Positions 33,401-45,400 of a DNA stretch of 64,000 nt are shown one piece after another. Positions within the stretch are counted from its first letter, which is position 1. Every line of letters starts with the position of its first letter. The stretch is from Pomphorhynchus laevis. Lineage: Eukaryota; Acanthocephala; Palaeacanthocephala; Echinorhynchida; Pomphorhynchidae. The stretch is from positions 124,001-188,000 of the forward strand of contig WNNJ02002953.1 in the NCBI GenBank assembly GCA_012934845.2, in the 5' to 3' direction. The notes beneath the pieces are model-generated. The model searched no databases. It was not told where the DNA came from and saw only the letters and a list, made by a program, of their open reading frames with translations. The position numbers and the translations under genes were made by a program.

Positions 33401-36400
33401 TATCACTCCTAGACGATCTGATGCTAGCCGGCAGCACTCATCAGTAGGGTGAACTATACCATCAGTCCTTTCGGCTGCCTTGTGATATATTAAATAGACA
33501 TTTCCGAGAATTTGCTAACGTGGTAGCATGGGCCTAGCCTATTTAAACTAACCATGTGCTTTCCGGCTCATCCTAATTTTATTCAGCAGGAATTTTACTT
33601 GCTGTCGTTGCTTGCTTTCTCACATGATCCATTTATAGGATACGTTTTTATAATTCAATCGCAGAATGTGTAAAACTTTGGTCCGAGAGCTAATAAGCTT
33701 CAGTTTCATAACCGTAGATGTTGCCAAATCCGGAGTTCGATTACAAGTAGAGCAAGACTTCGTTATCACTCCTAGACGAACTGATGGTAGCCGGCAGCAC
33801 TCATCAGTAGGGTGAACTGCCATCTGTCGTTTCGGCTGCCTTTTGATATATTAAAAAGGCATCTCCGAGAATTAGCTAAGTAGTAGCATGGGCATAGCCT
33901 CTTTTAACTAACAACGTGCTTTCCGGATCATCCTAATTTTACTTTCTCACAGGAAATAGCATGTGAGATATATATATGTATTTGTATTTAATTTGTATTT
34001 GTATTTGTCCATTACAAATACATTCCGTGAAAACATCTAACGCATATGATGGCACTTCAATGTATAGCTCGGCCCGATTTTAAAGTTTACCCTAGATAAT
34101 TACATGACAAATTTGTTGAATCTGTTATTTGTTGAATTATATTTTATAAATACAATTATATTCTTCGTATTTAAATTTCCTTTTATTATTAATTATTTGC
34201 TTAATTGGACTTTTACTGTCATTTGTTTTACACTATAATGTGATTTTATATTCAATAGATAAATATGGTATGTCAAATAGATAAAGTCACTTTCGATAGT
34301 GAAATATATCGATTTTTAAAATAAAAGTCAATTTTTATTAATTGACTAATAAATAATATACGATGTATAAGAATAATGATTAGAGGTCATCGAGATGAAC
34401 TGCTATGCTATCATGTTTTGATCCCTTTTCCTCGGCTTATATTTATTAGAATCCGAGGAAGAGGCTTCTAATAAAGAAAAGGCTTTGTTTCTTCCTCGGC
34501 TATCAGGTTTCGCCCCTCCCAGTCATCGACCCAACATAGCAGCGGGTCCAAATACATGCGAATAACGTATTTTCTCTGATAATATTTGTTTATCTAGTAT
34601 CTTATTCTTATACAACGATGTATCAGAATAAGGATTAGAGGTCATCAGGGGAAATTGCTTTGTTCTCAGATTTTGGCATATATTCATCGACACAACATAA
34701 TTGCGGGGTTATCAATTTAGAATTTAAATTTAAAATAAAAGTCAATTTTTATTAATTGACTAATAAATAATATACGATGTATAAGAATAATGATTAGAGG
34801 TCATCGAGATGAACTGCTATGCTATCATGTTTTGATCCCTTTTCCTCGGCTTATATTTATTAGAATCCGAGGAAGAGGCTTCTAATAAAGAAAAGGCTTT
34901 GTTTCTTCCTCGGCTATCAGGTTTCGCCCCCCCCAGTCATCGACCCAACATAGCAGCGGGTCCAAATACATGCGAATAACGTATTTTCTCTGATAATATT
35001 TGTTTATCTAGTATCTTATTCTTATACAACGATGTATCAGAATAAGGATTAGAGGTCATCAGGGGGAATTGCTTTGTTCTCAGATTTGGGCATATATTCA
35101 TCGACACAACATAATTGCGGGGTTATCAATTTAAAATTTAAATTTAAAATAAAAGTTAATTTTTATTAATTGACTAATAAATAACATACGATGTTTAAGA
35201 ATAATGATTAGAGGTCATCAGGAAGAAATTCTATGTTATCAGGTTTCGGGTTTTACATGGGCCAAATACATAATAATGACGTATAATAAAAAGATAAATC
35301 TTTATTTAGTTGATTATAAATCGTACAATTATGAATAGAGTAGTCGATGACATGATTGATTAACACTATTTGAGATATTTATAAATATTACAAGCCGCAT
35401 TAGTTCCATAAAAGCTTTGGTTATACTGATTTTGATATAAAGCAATTATCTTCTCGTCAGTTATATGCCAAATAAATGATGTTGATATTTTGATAGTGAA
35501 ATATCTTAAAAATTAAGAGAACTATTTAAAAACATTGGATAATTTTATAATTTTTAGAGTACTATGTATTTGGTTGTTTCTATTTGAATTCAATGTCGTA
35601 ATAGTGTTATTCCATAAATTTATTATTTATTATTTGAATGAATTATTTATTATTCGAATTGTTAATAATTATTTATTATTAAAATTAATTAAGTAAGCGT
35701 CGTCAAATACCAATGGGTAGTATAATTATCTTTTATTTTACAACCTCAATGTATTTTCCAAACTAAATTTTTATTTAAGATTTTAATGTGCTTATTTTTT
35801 GCTTCGATAAGAAAATACAAAATATTCAAAAATTAAATTCCAAGATTTTATAACAATCTTTATTAACTATTAAAAAACTTATCAATTTATTAATGCAATT
35901 TCACAACTCGCAAGTTATATACATTGAACGAAAATATTATCTTTTTATATTTACGAAGGAGATTAAACATAATCTTTTTATTATTAAATTGGATTTAAAA
36001 AACTGTATTAGTTATAATAATATGATCTTGGTTTCTAAAATTTAATCTTTTTCGTTATCTCTCATCTCTATGTGAATCATTCACAAAAACATTTAATTTC
36101 AAATTTTGTATATTCGAAGAATAAGCACATGTTTTAAGGTCTTTATTTATTTTGACTTACAGCACTATACAGTACTATCTTTACAAATGCAAAAACACAA
36201 TAAAATAGAATTAATATGGAATATACAAATTTATAGTTAATTAGCCAATTCAAAAATCTAATAAAGTTGAATTATTTAAATTTAATTATTTCAATGAGAT
36301 AATTAAATCTCGATAACTGTATAATTAAACAAATTTGTGTACTTCAATAATTTAAAAATTACTAATAATTATGTAGATATTAAAACTAATATCTTCGTTC

Positions 36401-39400
36401 ATTATATTTATAAAACTATAAATAATGAATTAATGGATATTTTCAATATTTAATTTAAAATAATAAATATAATCTAAGGTGTTATTGAAATCAATTAGTA
36501 TACTGTATTTGCGATAATGGAAATTAAGCAAGATTTTAGATATGTCAAAATTATAGATAGGTCAATTCGCTTTAACCGGTAAAGTATATATATTCGTGAA
36601 TCGCAGTTTATAGATTTTTTGCACTTAGATGTTATCTCCACAGAATATTGTCTTATTATATTATTGTAAGAATTTTTTCGCTAAATTCATGTTCAATATG
36701 TTGCCCACTTAATGTGTTTTATAATTACGCATATAACGTCGTGTACTATACGAGAAGAATGCTAATTCGAGGCATGTCGTTTTGTGGTCGCGAGGATTTA
36801 TTGATTTATTTATCCATAATTGTCACTTGACGCATTTTGCAACTATTTGTAGATTAAAAATATTTATTTTATATTAATATTATTTATTTGTAGATTAAAA
36901 ATATAGAACATATTAGGCTTTAATTTTAAGAAACCAAATTATTTGTTCAATTCATTTTCAGTATTCACAAATACTAAAAACCGGTTGAAAGTTAAATTTT
37001 AAAAAGGAACTTTTTGACTTATTTATTTGGTATTTTGTTAATATCTGATTTGTTAGAATTCTTAAAGAATTTATGTCTATCGAATCCTAGCGCTAGATGA
37101 AGCAATTATTATTTAGAAGTCAAGGTTGATTATATTCTACTAAACTTGTGTGTAGTCGTATATTCTTTCTACTTCTCTTGAGTAGGTTTTTGAAGATATA
37201 ATTACTAAAAAGAACTTCGATGTAATGTGTATTTTTACTTTCCTAAAATTGTTCTTAATCATAGCATGGAGACAGTTTATTTCGCACCACCTCGTAGTTG
37301 AGAATACAAAATATTATTCGAGTTTAGTGCTTTCGCATACGAATAATTCGATAAGTGATTATAATATCGCTTCATACATAGACAATAACGCAGTGAACTC
37401 TCTGTGAGAGATAAGCTGGGGAAGAAGACAGACAATAACACCCTTATATTTAAAAATTTTTATGGTTAATTTTATGACTTAATGTCCACTCGTGTACACT
37501 TTGAACCTTCGATTTTGTCATCAAGCAAATTATTCGTTAGCACGTTTTTCACATCAGTTCCCAAAGCTTCGATGCAGTTCGAGCATATTTTTATACACAG
37601 TAGACTTAAAATGTACTCTGTATAATTGCATCAACGTGTTAAAACTGCACTAACTTGATCATTTATACATTTTAATATACATCCAATTAATTTTGTTGAA
37701 TATGAACGATATTTTAAAAGCTGCCTATGGATTTTCATTTTTTAATGTGATCTTTTTACTAAAGGGATGACGACAATAGATTTATTTCGAAAACGATGGT
37801 CGAACTTATTATTACCCAGAACATCCCTTCAATATTTCAGCTGGACAAGCCTGTGATAGCGGTAAAACCGACAGCTGCTGAGCTTGCACTTTTACGAAAT
37901 ATTAATGAATTTCACATGGCCGGACAGCTTACTAGATTGCTGTCGTTTGATCGATGGAATGACGTACTTATTCATTTTGATGACTTGCTTAACAAAATAC
38001 CGATAGTCAATAACAACACCACGAGTTCGCCGATTGCTGATTCTACAGCTAATACACAAACGTCAACTACCAGTTCTTCTAAAATGACCTTTACTGGTGG
38101 TGGCACTTCTGCATGTTGTGCTGCCCAAGTCAACTACGTTGGAACGGAGCCATTGTCAAATGTACATAATGGTCACCCGACAGTTGTTAAAACTGGTTGG
38201 ATACAGATAAACAATGTTTTTCTGCCTTTTGTTCAAAGCTCAACTAGCATATTGCCTGATGATCCGGCACCGCCACACCCAGATTTGCCATTTGCTTATG
38301 TTACCCGTGGATTATTGGTTCCCCTTGAAATTTTACATGATTGTCCGTTGCTTGCAGACAAATCTATACAGCAGATTATTCGATCTATTTCTGTACAAGG
38401 AAGCACTCAAGATCTCGTAAATCTAAACAAAAGAATTAGCGATGCCCGCCTGGCCTCAGAATTATTGAAACCTGACTCGCGTCTTGTTCAAGTTCAGTAT
38501 CTAATGGCATGTGTCCCGAGGCTGTTTGTGCGTTTTTTACCTGCTAGCAATCCAAAGCAGTTTGTTAGTCGTAGGTTTAGCGAAGCATCCGCTATTACCG
38601 GTGGAATATTAAAATCGGGACATCTAATATCTCCATTTATCTACAATGTACAATATGTACGGTGTGATCGTTGCGACTGGATTGATATAAATCAGCTGAA
38701 TTTTGATCAAATCTTGGTACCAACTTCTATATGGAAATCAAATCCAAGTTCAAGACAGATAAAGCCTGCGGAATTTGAATATTTTGAGCTTTTGTGTATA
38801 TACTTTTCAGGAATGGTAAAGCAAGTTCACAGCCACGATAGACTGATATCTGTAAGTGCTGTTGCCACTTTTGATTCTCGTGTATACGCTCAATCTGCTT
38901 TGTTTTTGGAAATGTTCCAAATGAAACAAAGAGATATACTTATTAGTCATCTATGTAAACTTCCTAACTCTCAAAAGAACGGTTCGTTTTTTCTTATTTT
39001 TTAATTTTTGTATTATTTGCTAAGAGCGCTTTTGTCATATATATGAGGTTTGCATTGAGAAACAGATACAATGAGTAACTAACTAATTTGGTAAATAATA
39101 ATTTGATAACTAATTTGCTGCTAATATTTTTCTGTAAACCTATCGACAAATATCTCATCATATGTATTTTAAAATGACTACAAAAGGCACATTATAATAA
39201 TAAGACTTTATTAATAAAAAATACATAAATGGAAGTGTCGTTTAACAAGAAGTCCGTTAAAAAAATAAACAGTCAGTCAACAGAAAAATAGGTCAACAAT
39301 TTCTTTGTCTTCTTCCTATTAAGGCCACAAATCAATGGGAGTTGATTTGTGGCCTTGCCCTATGAAAAGAGCAGGTATGGAAGTTGTATCTATTCTGATT

Positions 39401-42400
39401 TACTTGTCCGGTAAGTTAGGGCAAGGCAGTTTAAACATACAATGGTCTAATATTTGTTGATTATGAGAATATACTAATTATCTTATTCCTGTGTATTTTA
39501 AAGAAGTCAGTTGTGACATAAAAATTTTCAGTGTTGATTACTACATTTTGGAAACTTTTTTAGCATATTTTATTCTGTTGTAAATAATGAACCGTGATGA
39601 GAATCTTTTCATTTACATTTCATTTTACATGAATTCAGTATGAGAAAATGCAGTTAAAACCATTGTCTTCACTTCTAATTCCTAATATTTTGTCGATCCC
39701 AAACTGACTTTGTTGTATGTCTAGCCCAGATAAAATAAGTATTTCATTCTATTTTTGACAGATCACGCTAGTCAATGATTCTCTATTCTATAAATATCAT
39801 ATTTATATCAGATGATAGTTCGATAGTCGATAAATATCGACTCTCTCATATTATTATTCAAAGTAGCATTTTGGTGTATCTGTCGATATTTAAATTTTAT
39901 TTAAATTAACAATTAATAAATATCTTTAATGTGAACTATTAAAAGTACTTTTAAATAATTGTCCGAATTTGTGATGACGACTATGCGACGCTGTTTATGT
40001 AATTCGGTGTAATGATATACGAATTAAGAGAAGTTGTCTGCCTCCTAAAGCTCTTTTCATAGCTTTAACGTTTAATGTCATGGTAAATATATAATTTGAA
40101 TTTAATATTATAGTAAATTATAATATTATAATTATAATATTGCTATTTTTGTAATGTTGTGTTCATTTTAATACTATTTTACTCGTTAGAATACGAAATT
40201 ACACTAGATAATTAAATTTCATCAGATATAATAATACATGATTGATGTGTATGGGACCACGCTCCTATGTTGTGTTGATGAATAAGGGGCAAAATCGGAT
40301 AACAGAGCACTTTCTGCTGAGACTTCTAATCTTAATTCTGATGCGTTGTATATTTTTTATTAGTTAATTCATAGAAATGTTGAGTTATAAAATCTTATAA
40401 AATTTCTGAATTATAGATAATGTTAAGATTAAAACGAATGATAAAAGGACATGTTATAATTTGTATCATTTAAAATTGATAGATAAAATGTCAAAATTAC
40501 ATATGTTAATTTTCCAATGGAACATTGGAAAAAGAACTAGATCATATGTATGCGCTGCTGATTGAGGCCTCAACAGTTTTCTTATGGTCATCATCGTAAA
40601 AAAATATCTGTTCGCTGGCATCTTTCTCTTCTGTCTAAGCTGCGAAAGCGCCAATGATCGTCTTCAGCATACATGCTGCATTTCTCTTATGAACAGCAGC
40701 GATTAGACGCTGCATGAGGAATAACCTGACGATGATCCGGAGTGACCTGACCATGTTTTTTCTATATCCTGGAAGAACTTGATTGCCGGCGGATGAAATG
40801 CTTCAAGTGTATCAATAGCCAACAGCACAAATGATTGTTGAGTATGGTCAATATAATCGTATTTGAGCGCTATCATTTCCGGCATTCGTCTAGACATCAT
40901 TTGTCACACGTAACATGACTCTGCCAGCGTGCTTGTGCAAATAAAATTTCATCCCATGAGTCTCCGCTCTCCCATGATATTAAATTCCACCGTCGGGTTG
41001 TTTGCCGTCGATTAGGTTGAGATCACTCGGCTCTAATCGACATGGGACGACGGCTGTAAGTTTCGTCTTGATTAGGTTATTGACCTATGCATGACGTTTA
41101 AGACATTTACGTGCTCAAGGTTTATATAATCCGTGTCTTTCAAAACGGTCGATTCGTGATCAACAACCGCATACTTTGTTGAACCGCTTAGATTCCTAGC
41201 TCCGCTTACCGATTTCAAGAAGGCTGGCATCGATAGGATTACAAGTCCTCTCATTTTTATCGATAATATTGCCTGATTTTACGAGATGGCATTCAGGTGG
41301 ATATTTATAGTGTTTTCTAGGGCTGACCGTATCATGATGCCGCAGCCCTGGATTTCATGACTGGTAATATGGTAAGCATCGTTGGACATGGGTTATTTTT
41401 GGTAGAACTAATACATTTCGTAACAAGAACACTGCATCGTGTGTAGCCAGCAACTTGATTGGTGTGATTTTCAAATTTATGTGTTGTTCCTTGCTCCAGA
41501 TGCATATTAACCATTGAAGCTCCAAGCATTTAGGATACCTCTGGGTTGATTAGTTTTGCTTTAGAGAGCAAGTACCATTATATTGTACAGCGATAAATCT
41601 TTTGTAATAACGAAGGATGAACTTATTTTTTTATTTGTATATAGTACAAAATACGTTAGCTCAATTTACTGATCTAATATGTTCGGTCGATGAATAGGGA
41701 CTGAAACCTGATAACATAGAAGATCCTCTAATTTGTCTGGAATTGTATTTGCTCTCTCTGGAGCCAAACTAGTTCAATACATGTCTAAATATATTATGCG
41801 ACGAATATCGGAGATCAGTTCGATTAATTTATCCCAATTCTACAGTCGTCCATGTACCACGCTGAAATGCGGGAAATCGTTGATTCAACCGCGGTATGTC
41901 TCGGAAGAAGATAGCAATGGACTAAATGGATTGTTTTGCTGTACTCCCTGGTCTGTAGGCACCACCAACTTTGAAATAAAGGTTGCTCGGTTGTTCATAG
42001 CATGTCTTTATCCATGACAATCGCATGTCAGTTTACACATGCCAGCTTGAAAATTGCATCTCAGCTTACACAATTAAATGCGTTTTGAAAATCTATCTTC
42101 ACAAGAGCGGATCCCTGTGTCAGATTGTTACACAGGGAATTACGAGTTGCATGGACAATGGCTTTGCTACCCTTTATTCGCCGTCTCCAAATTGGCGACG
42201 TATTAAGAATTCGAGCGTCATCTGGCACACTTGGAGTTTAGAAGCCTTGGAGATAATTCGGCGCAGCGTATGTCTAACAGCAATAGATCGAATACTGCAT
42301 TATGGCCTTTTAAGGGCTGAAAGGTTTTCTCCACAAAAGTTCCAGGTCAATGCGAGTGGTGCCGGTCCAACCAGTGCGGAGTGTATAAAATCAGTCGTCA

Positions 42401-45400
42401 CATCAATTAGTCGACTCGTTTATTTTTGCGGATGGCCCACTTAGGTGGAGTAATTGCAGTGCGCTTAAGTCATTGATGTCTGAAGACGAGGCTCTTGCTA
42501 ACGATCGTAAAACTGACATTATAAAAGGTCAGGTAAGAGAGGCAGATCAACCAAAATCCCATCTGACTGCGTTAACTAAGAGGACGTTTCACAGGTTGGA
42601 TGCTTTGCACGAAGAATGCGAAGTAGCTGTTTGTCTTGTGTTACCATGCTAATCAAGCGAATTACTCCAGTCACGTTTCCATCGTTTATATTTTCGGACC
42701 TCGTCGACAGAGACGATGCTCTTCTATGGATTAAAATATTTATATTTTTATTTATATATAGTACAAAATACGATGACTCAATAAACTGATCTGATATGTT
42801 GGGTTGATTAATAGGGACCGAAACCTGATAACATAGTAGATCCTCCTGATAACATTTAATCTTGATTATGATTAATATGGTATATGCTAATCGGTTCAAA
42901 CAATACTGTAAATAATCTTATCTTATAAGCAAACTTTAGATTTTGATATTTTTTTATATTTTTGAATAGTATTAAGTACGCAGATGAAATTTGCATACTA
43001 TTTTATATTCATTTCTGCGTACTACAAATAAATGAATCTAAAATTAGATTTATTTCTAATTTTATTTCATCATATGTTACCTATATTAAATAAAAGTTAT
43101 AGGTATTTGTGAGAAACAGCTTAAAAGACATCTCAAATGTTTTAAATAAAATTCATTTAATTTATCTAAACTTTTAATTAATTATAAAACATAAAACTTT
43201 TGATTATTAATTTACTTTTTAATTATATGTATAACTTTCGTTTTTTATAACTAGAGATTAAATACATTTATATTTCGACGACGTGTAGTTTTCAAATAAT
43301 TATTTATATTTTTAGTTCGATCTACTCAAGGCAGTGCTAATAATGTATGCAGTTTGCGAAGACAACAATATGATCAAAGTAAATCACTTCTCAGCAAATC
43401 CGCTTCGATGATCTCTGAAGGTAATCAGCAGGTAATGTAATTTCATACCTAAAATAATCAATTTTCGATGAGTTAGTGATCGCGCATTTTATAGATTAAT
43501 TAATACTATGACCGCAATAGAATTTGTCCTATTGCTTGTAAATTAAATAAGAACGTCATGGCATAAGGGATAACTTTTGTTATCAATTGCATTACGTATT
43601 TTCAAAGGTTAAAATGGGTGCTAGATCTTTTACTTTGCAGTTGATATTTGTATTATATTCAAAAGGAATTATATCATTTCGATGCTAAAGTGATTGTTTA
43701 GAAGTGACATGGTGACTGAAAGTCGTAAATCGAAGTCCAGTCTATCAAGCAACACCATTTATTATAAATGCCGTATTTCGTAAGAAATCCTGGACCGTTG
43801 TCTACTCAGCACATCCGTGCACTACTATTATACCTGCCGTATCCATTAAGGATCCAACGAGTACAGCGACAATTCAGCAACAACATCTGCCTAGTGTTTA
43901 AGGATGGTCCGCACAGCAATTTGATCTGGTTAAGATCGTAAGCCTCAGATAATTAAAAAAGTGTCGGAAACGCCTTTATTCACAATGTCACAAGGCAACT
44001 GAAACGGCCAGTGAGTACTTCATTCTGCTGATGAGTGTTGCCGGGTACTCATTGGTCGTCCAGAAGTGGCATTGTGACTGAAAGTCGTGAATCGAAGTCT
44101 AATCTATCAATCACTAAATGTCAAAATACTTTTTCAAAGCACATCTTAACAGCGAAAAAATGTGCCTCTTTGTATTAACGCCTGCAGGTTGATCAGTATG
44201 TAGTCTCATTATCCAACGTTGCTCTATCTGTCTTCTCTTACAGTCATTAGTGCCTACGTCTATATATAGGTACTGCGAAAAATCGCTTGAAACTGTGGTC
44301 CAGGAGCCAAAGCTGGCTACGATTGATTTTTAATCCAAATTTGCTGCTAAATAACTGGACTTCGATCATCAGCTCCATCAGTCTAATGTATCACTCCGAG
44401 ACGTTCCTAACCACCCAGCAGTCATCGTCAGTCGGATGAAGTGGTTAGGGTACGTTTCGACTGCTTTTGTGATAACTATAAAGACACCAGCAATTCCTCA
44501 CGATGCTATACGAAACTCAGGTGCAGAAGCGTTTTTACTGGCTTGTTGCGTGTGTAGACCTTCTAGTTTTTCTTTATATAAGGCACAAATGTGTATCCGT
44601 TGGATACGAGGGCACTGAATTTCTCACAGGATTCCAAAAGGAATGCGTCATTTTATAAATTGTTATTGCGAAAAATTGGTTGAAACTGTGGTCCTGTAGC
44701 CAAAGCTGGCTATGATTGGTTTTAAATCCATATGTGCTGCTAAATAATTGTACTTCGATCATCAGCTCAATCAGTCTAATGTATCACTCCGAGACTCTCC
44801 TAACCACCCAGCAGTCATCGTCAGTTGGATGAAATGGTTGGGGTACGTTTCGACTTCTTTTGTGATAACTGTAAAGACACCAGCAATTCCTCACGATGCT
44901 AAACGAAACTCAGGTACATAAACTGTACCCGGGGTCTTCTTTGAGACGCTTTCATATATGTATTAACAGAGGAAAGTCGGGAAATCCAAAAGAAATTTTA
45001 TGTATTGAAATTTACAATTCATATTTTTAAGTTTCAAGCTTTCGCTACTGCCTTCCTCAGGATTGTCATTGTGCATTTTGAAATTTCTTGTTAATTTACA
45101 TATATGCCCGGTCATCCAATAAACTAAAAGCATGCGTAATCAAATGCGGACATAACGCTAGACACGTGTTTCGTCCTCATAGGACTACTTATCAGTAACG
45201 TGAACATGATACTCATCCATTATTTATTTTATTTAGCAATAATTTGATTGATTAAAAGTCCATTACAACTTTTTTTTTATTTTAGCTTATTCAAAGCGAC
45301 GACAATGCTATCAACTCTGCAATTCTGCTAAAAAATCCAAGTATTCGTTTATGTCGTGATAATGCCACTTCAACAGATGTGACTGGAACAAGTAATAGTA

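Larger units (their letters stand above)
33357..33940 (-). repeat. Tandem array T of a 363-bp hammerhead-bearing unit
   Basis: One complete unit (33774 down to 33412) with about half a unit before it and 55 nt after it, all in the same orientation on the minus strand. The shared blocks ggagttcgattt-aagtagagca and aactaac..gtgctttccgg-tcatcctaatttta repeat at about 363 bp. It lies in intron 1 of the host gene, antisense to it. Confidence 0.8.
44270..44935 (-). repeat. Tandem array V of a 393-bp hammerhead-bearing unit
   Basis: Minus strand: part of a unit at the right (44935 to 44793), one full unit (44792 to 44400), and a partial unit down to about 44270. Repeated blocks are cgaaactcaggt..., ccagcaattcctcacgatgct and ccaaagctggct-cgattg. 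It is in intron 3, antisense to the host gene and 160 bp from array U, in opposite orientation to it. Confidence 0.8.

Noticed and set aside
42025-42444. Plus-strand 139-codon frame as a gene
   Set aside because: The minus strand of the same DNA reads as LINE RT (ALVKIDFQNAFNCVS), which explains the open frame.
41625-42860. Direct repeats as LTRs of a retrovirus-like element
   Set aside because: The enclosed sequence is a non-LTR LINE on the opposite strand, and the repeats match Penelope-type termini.
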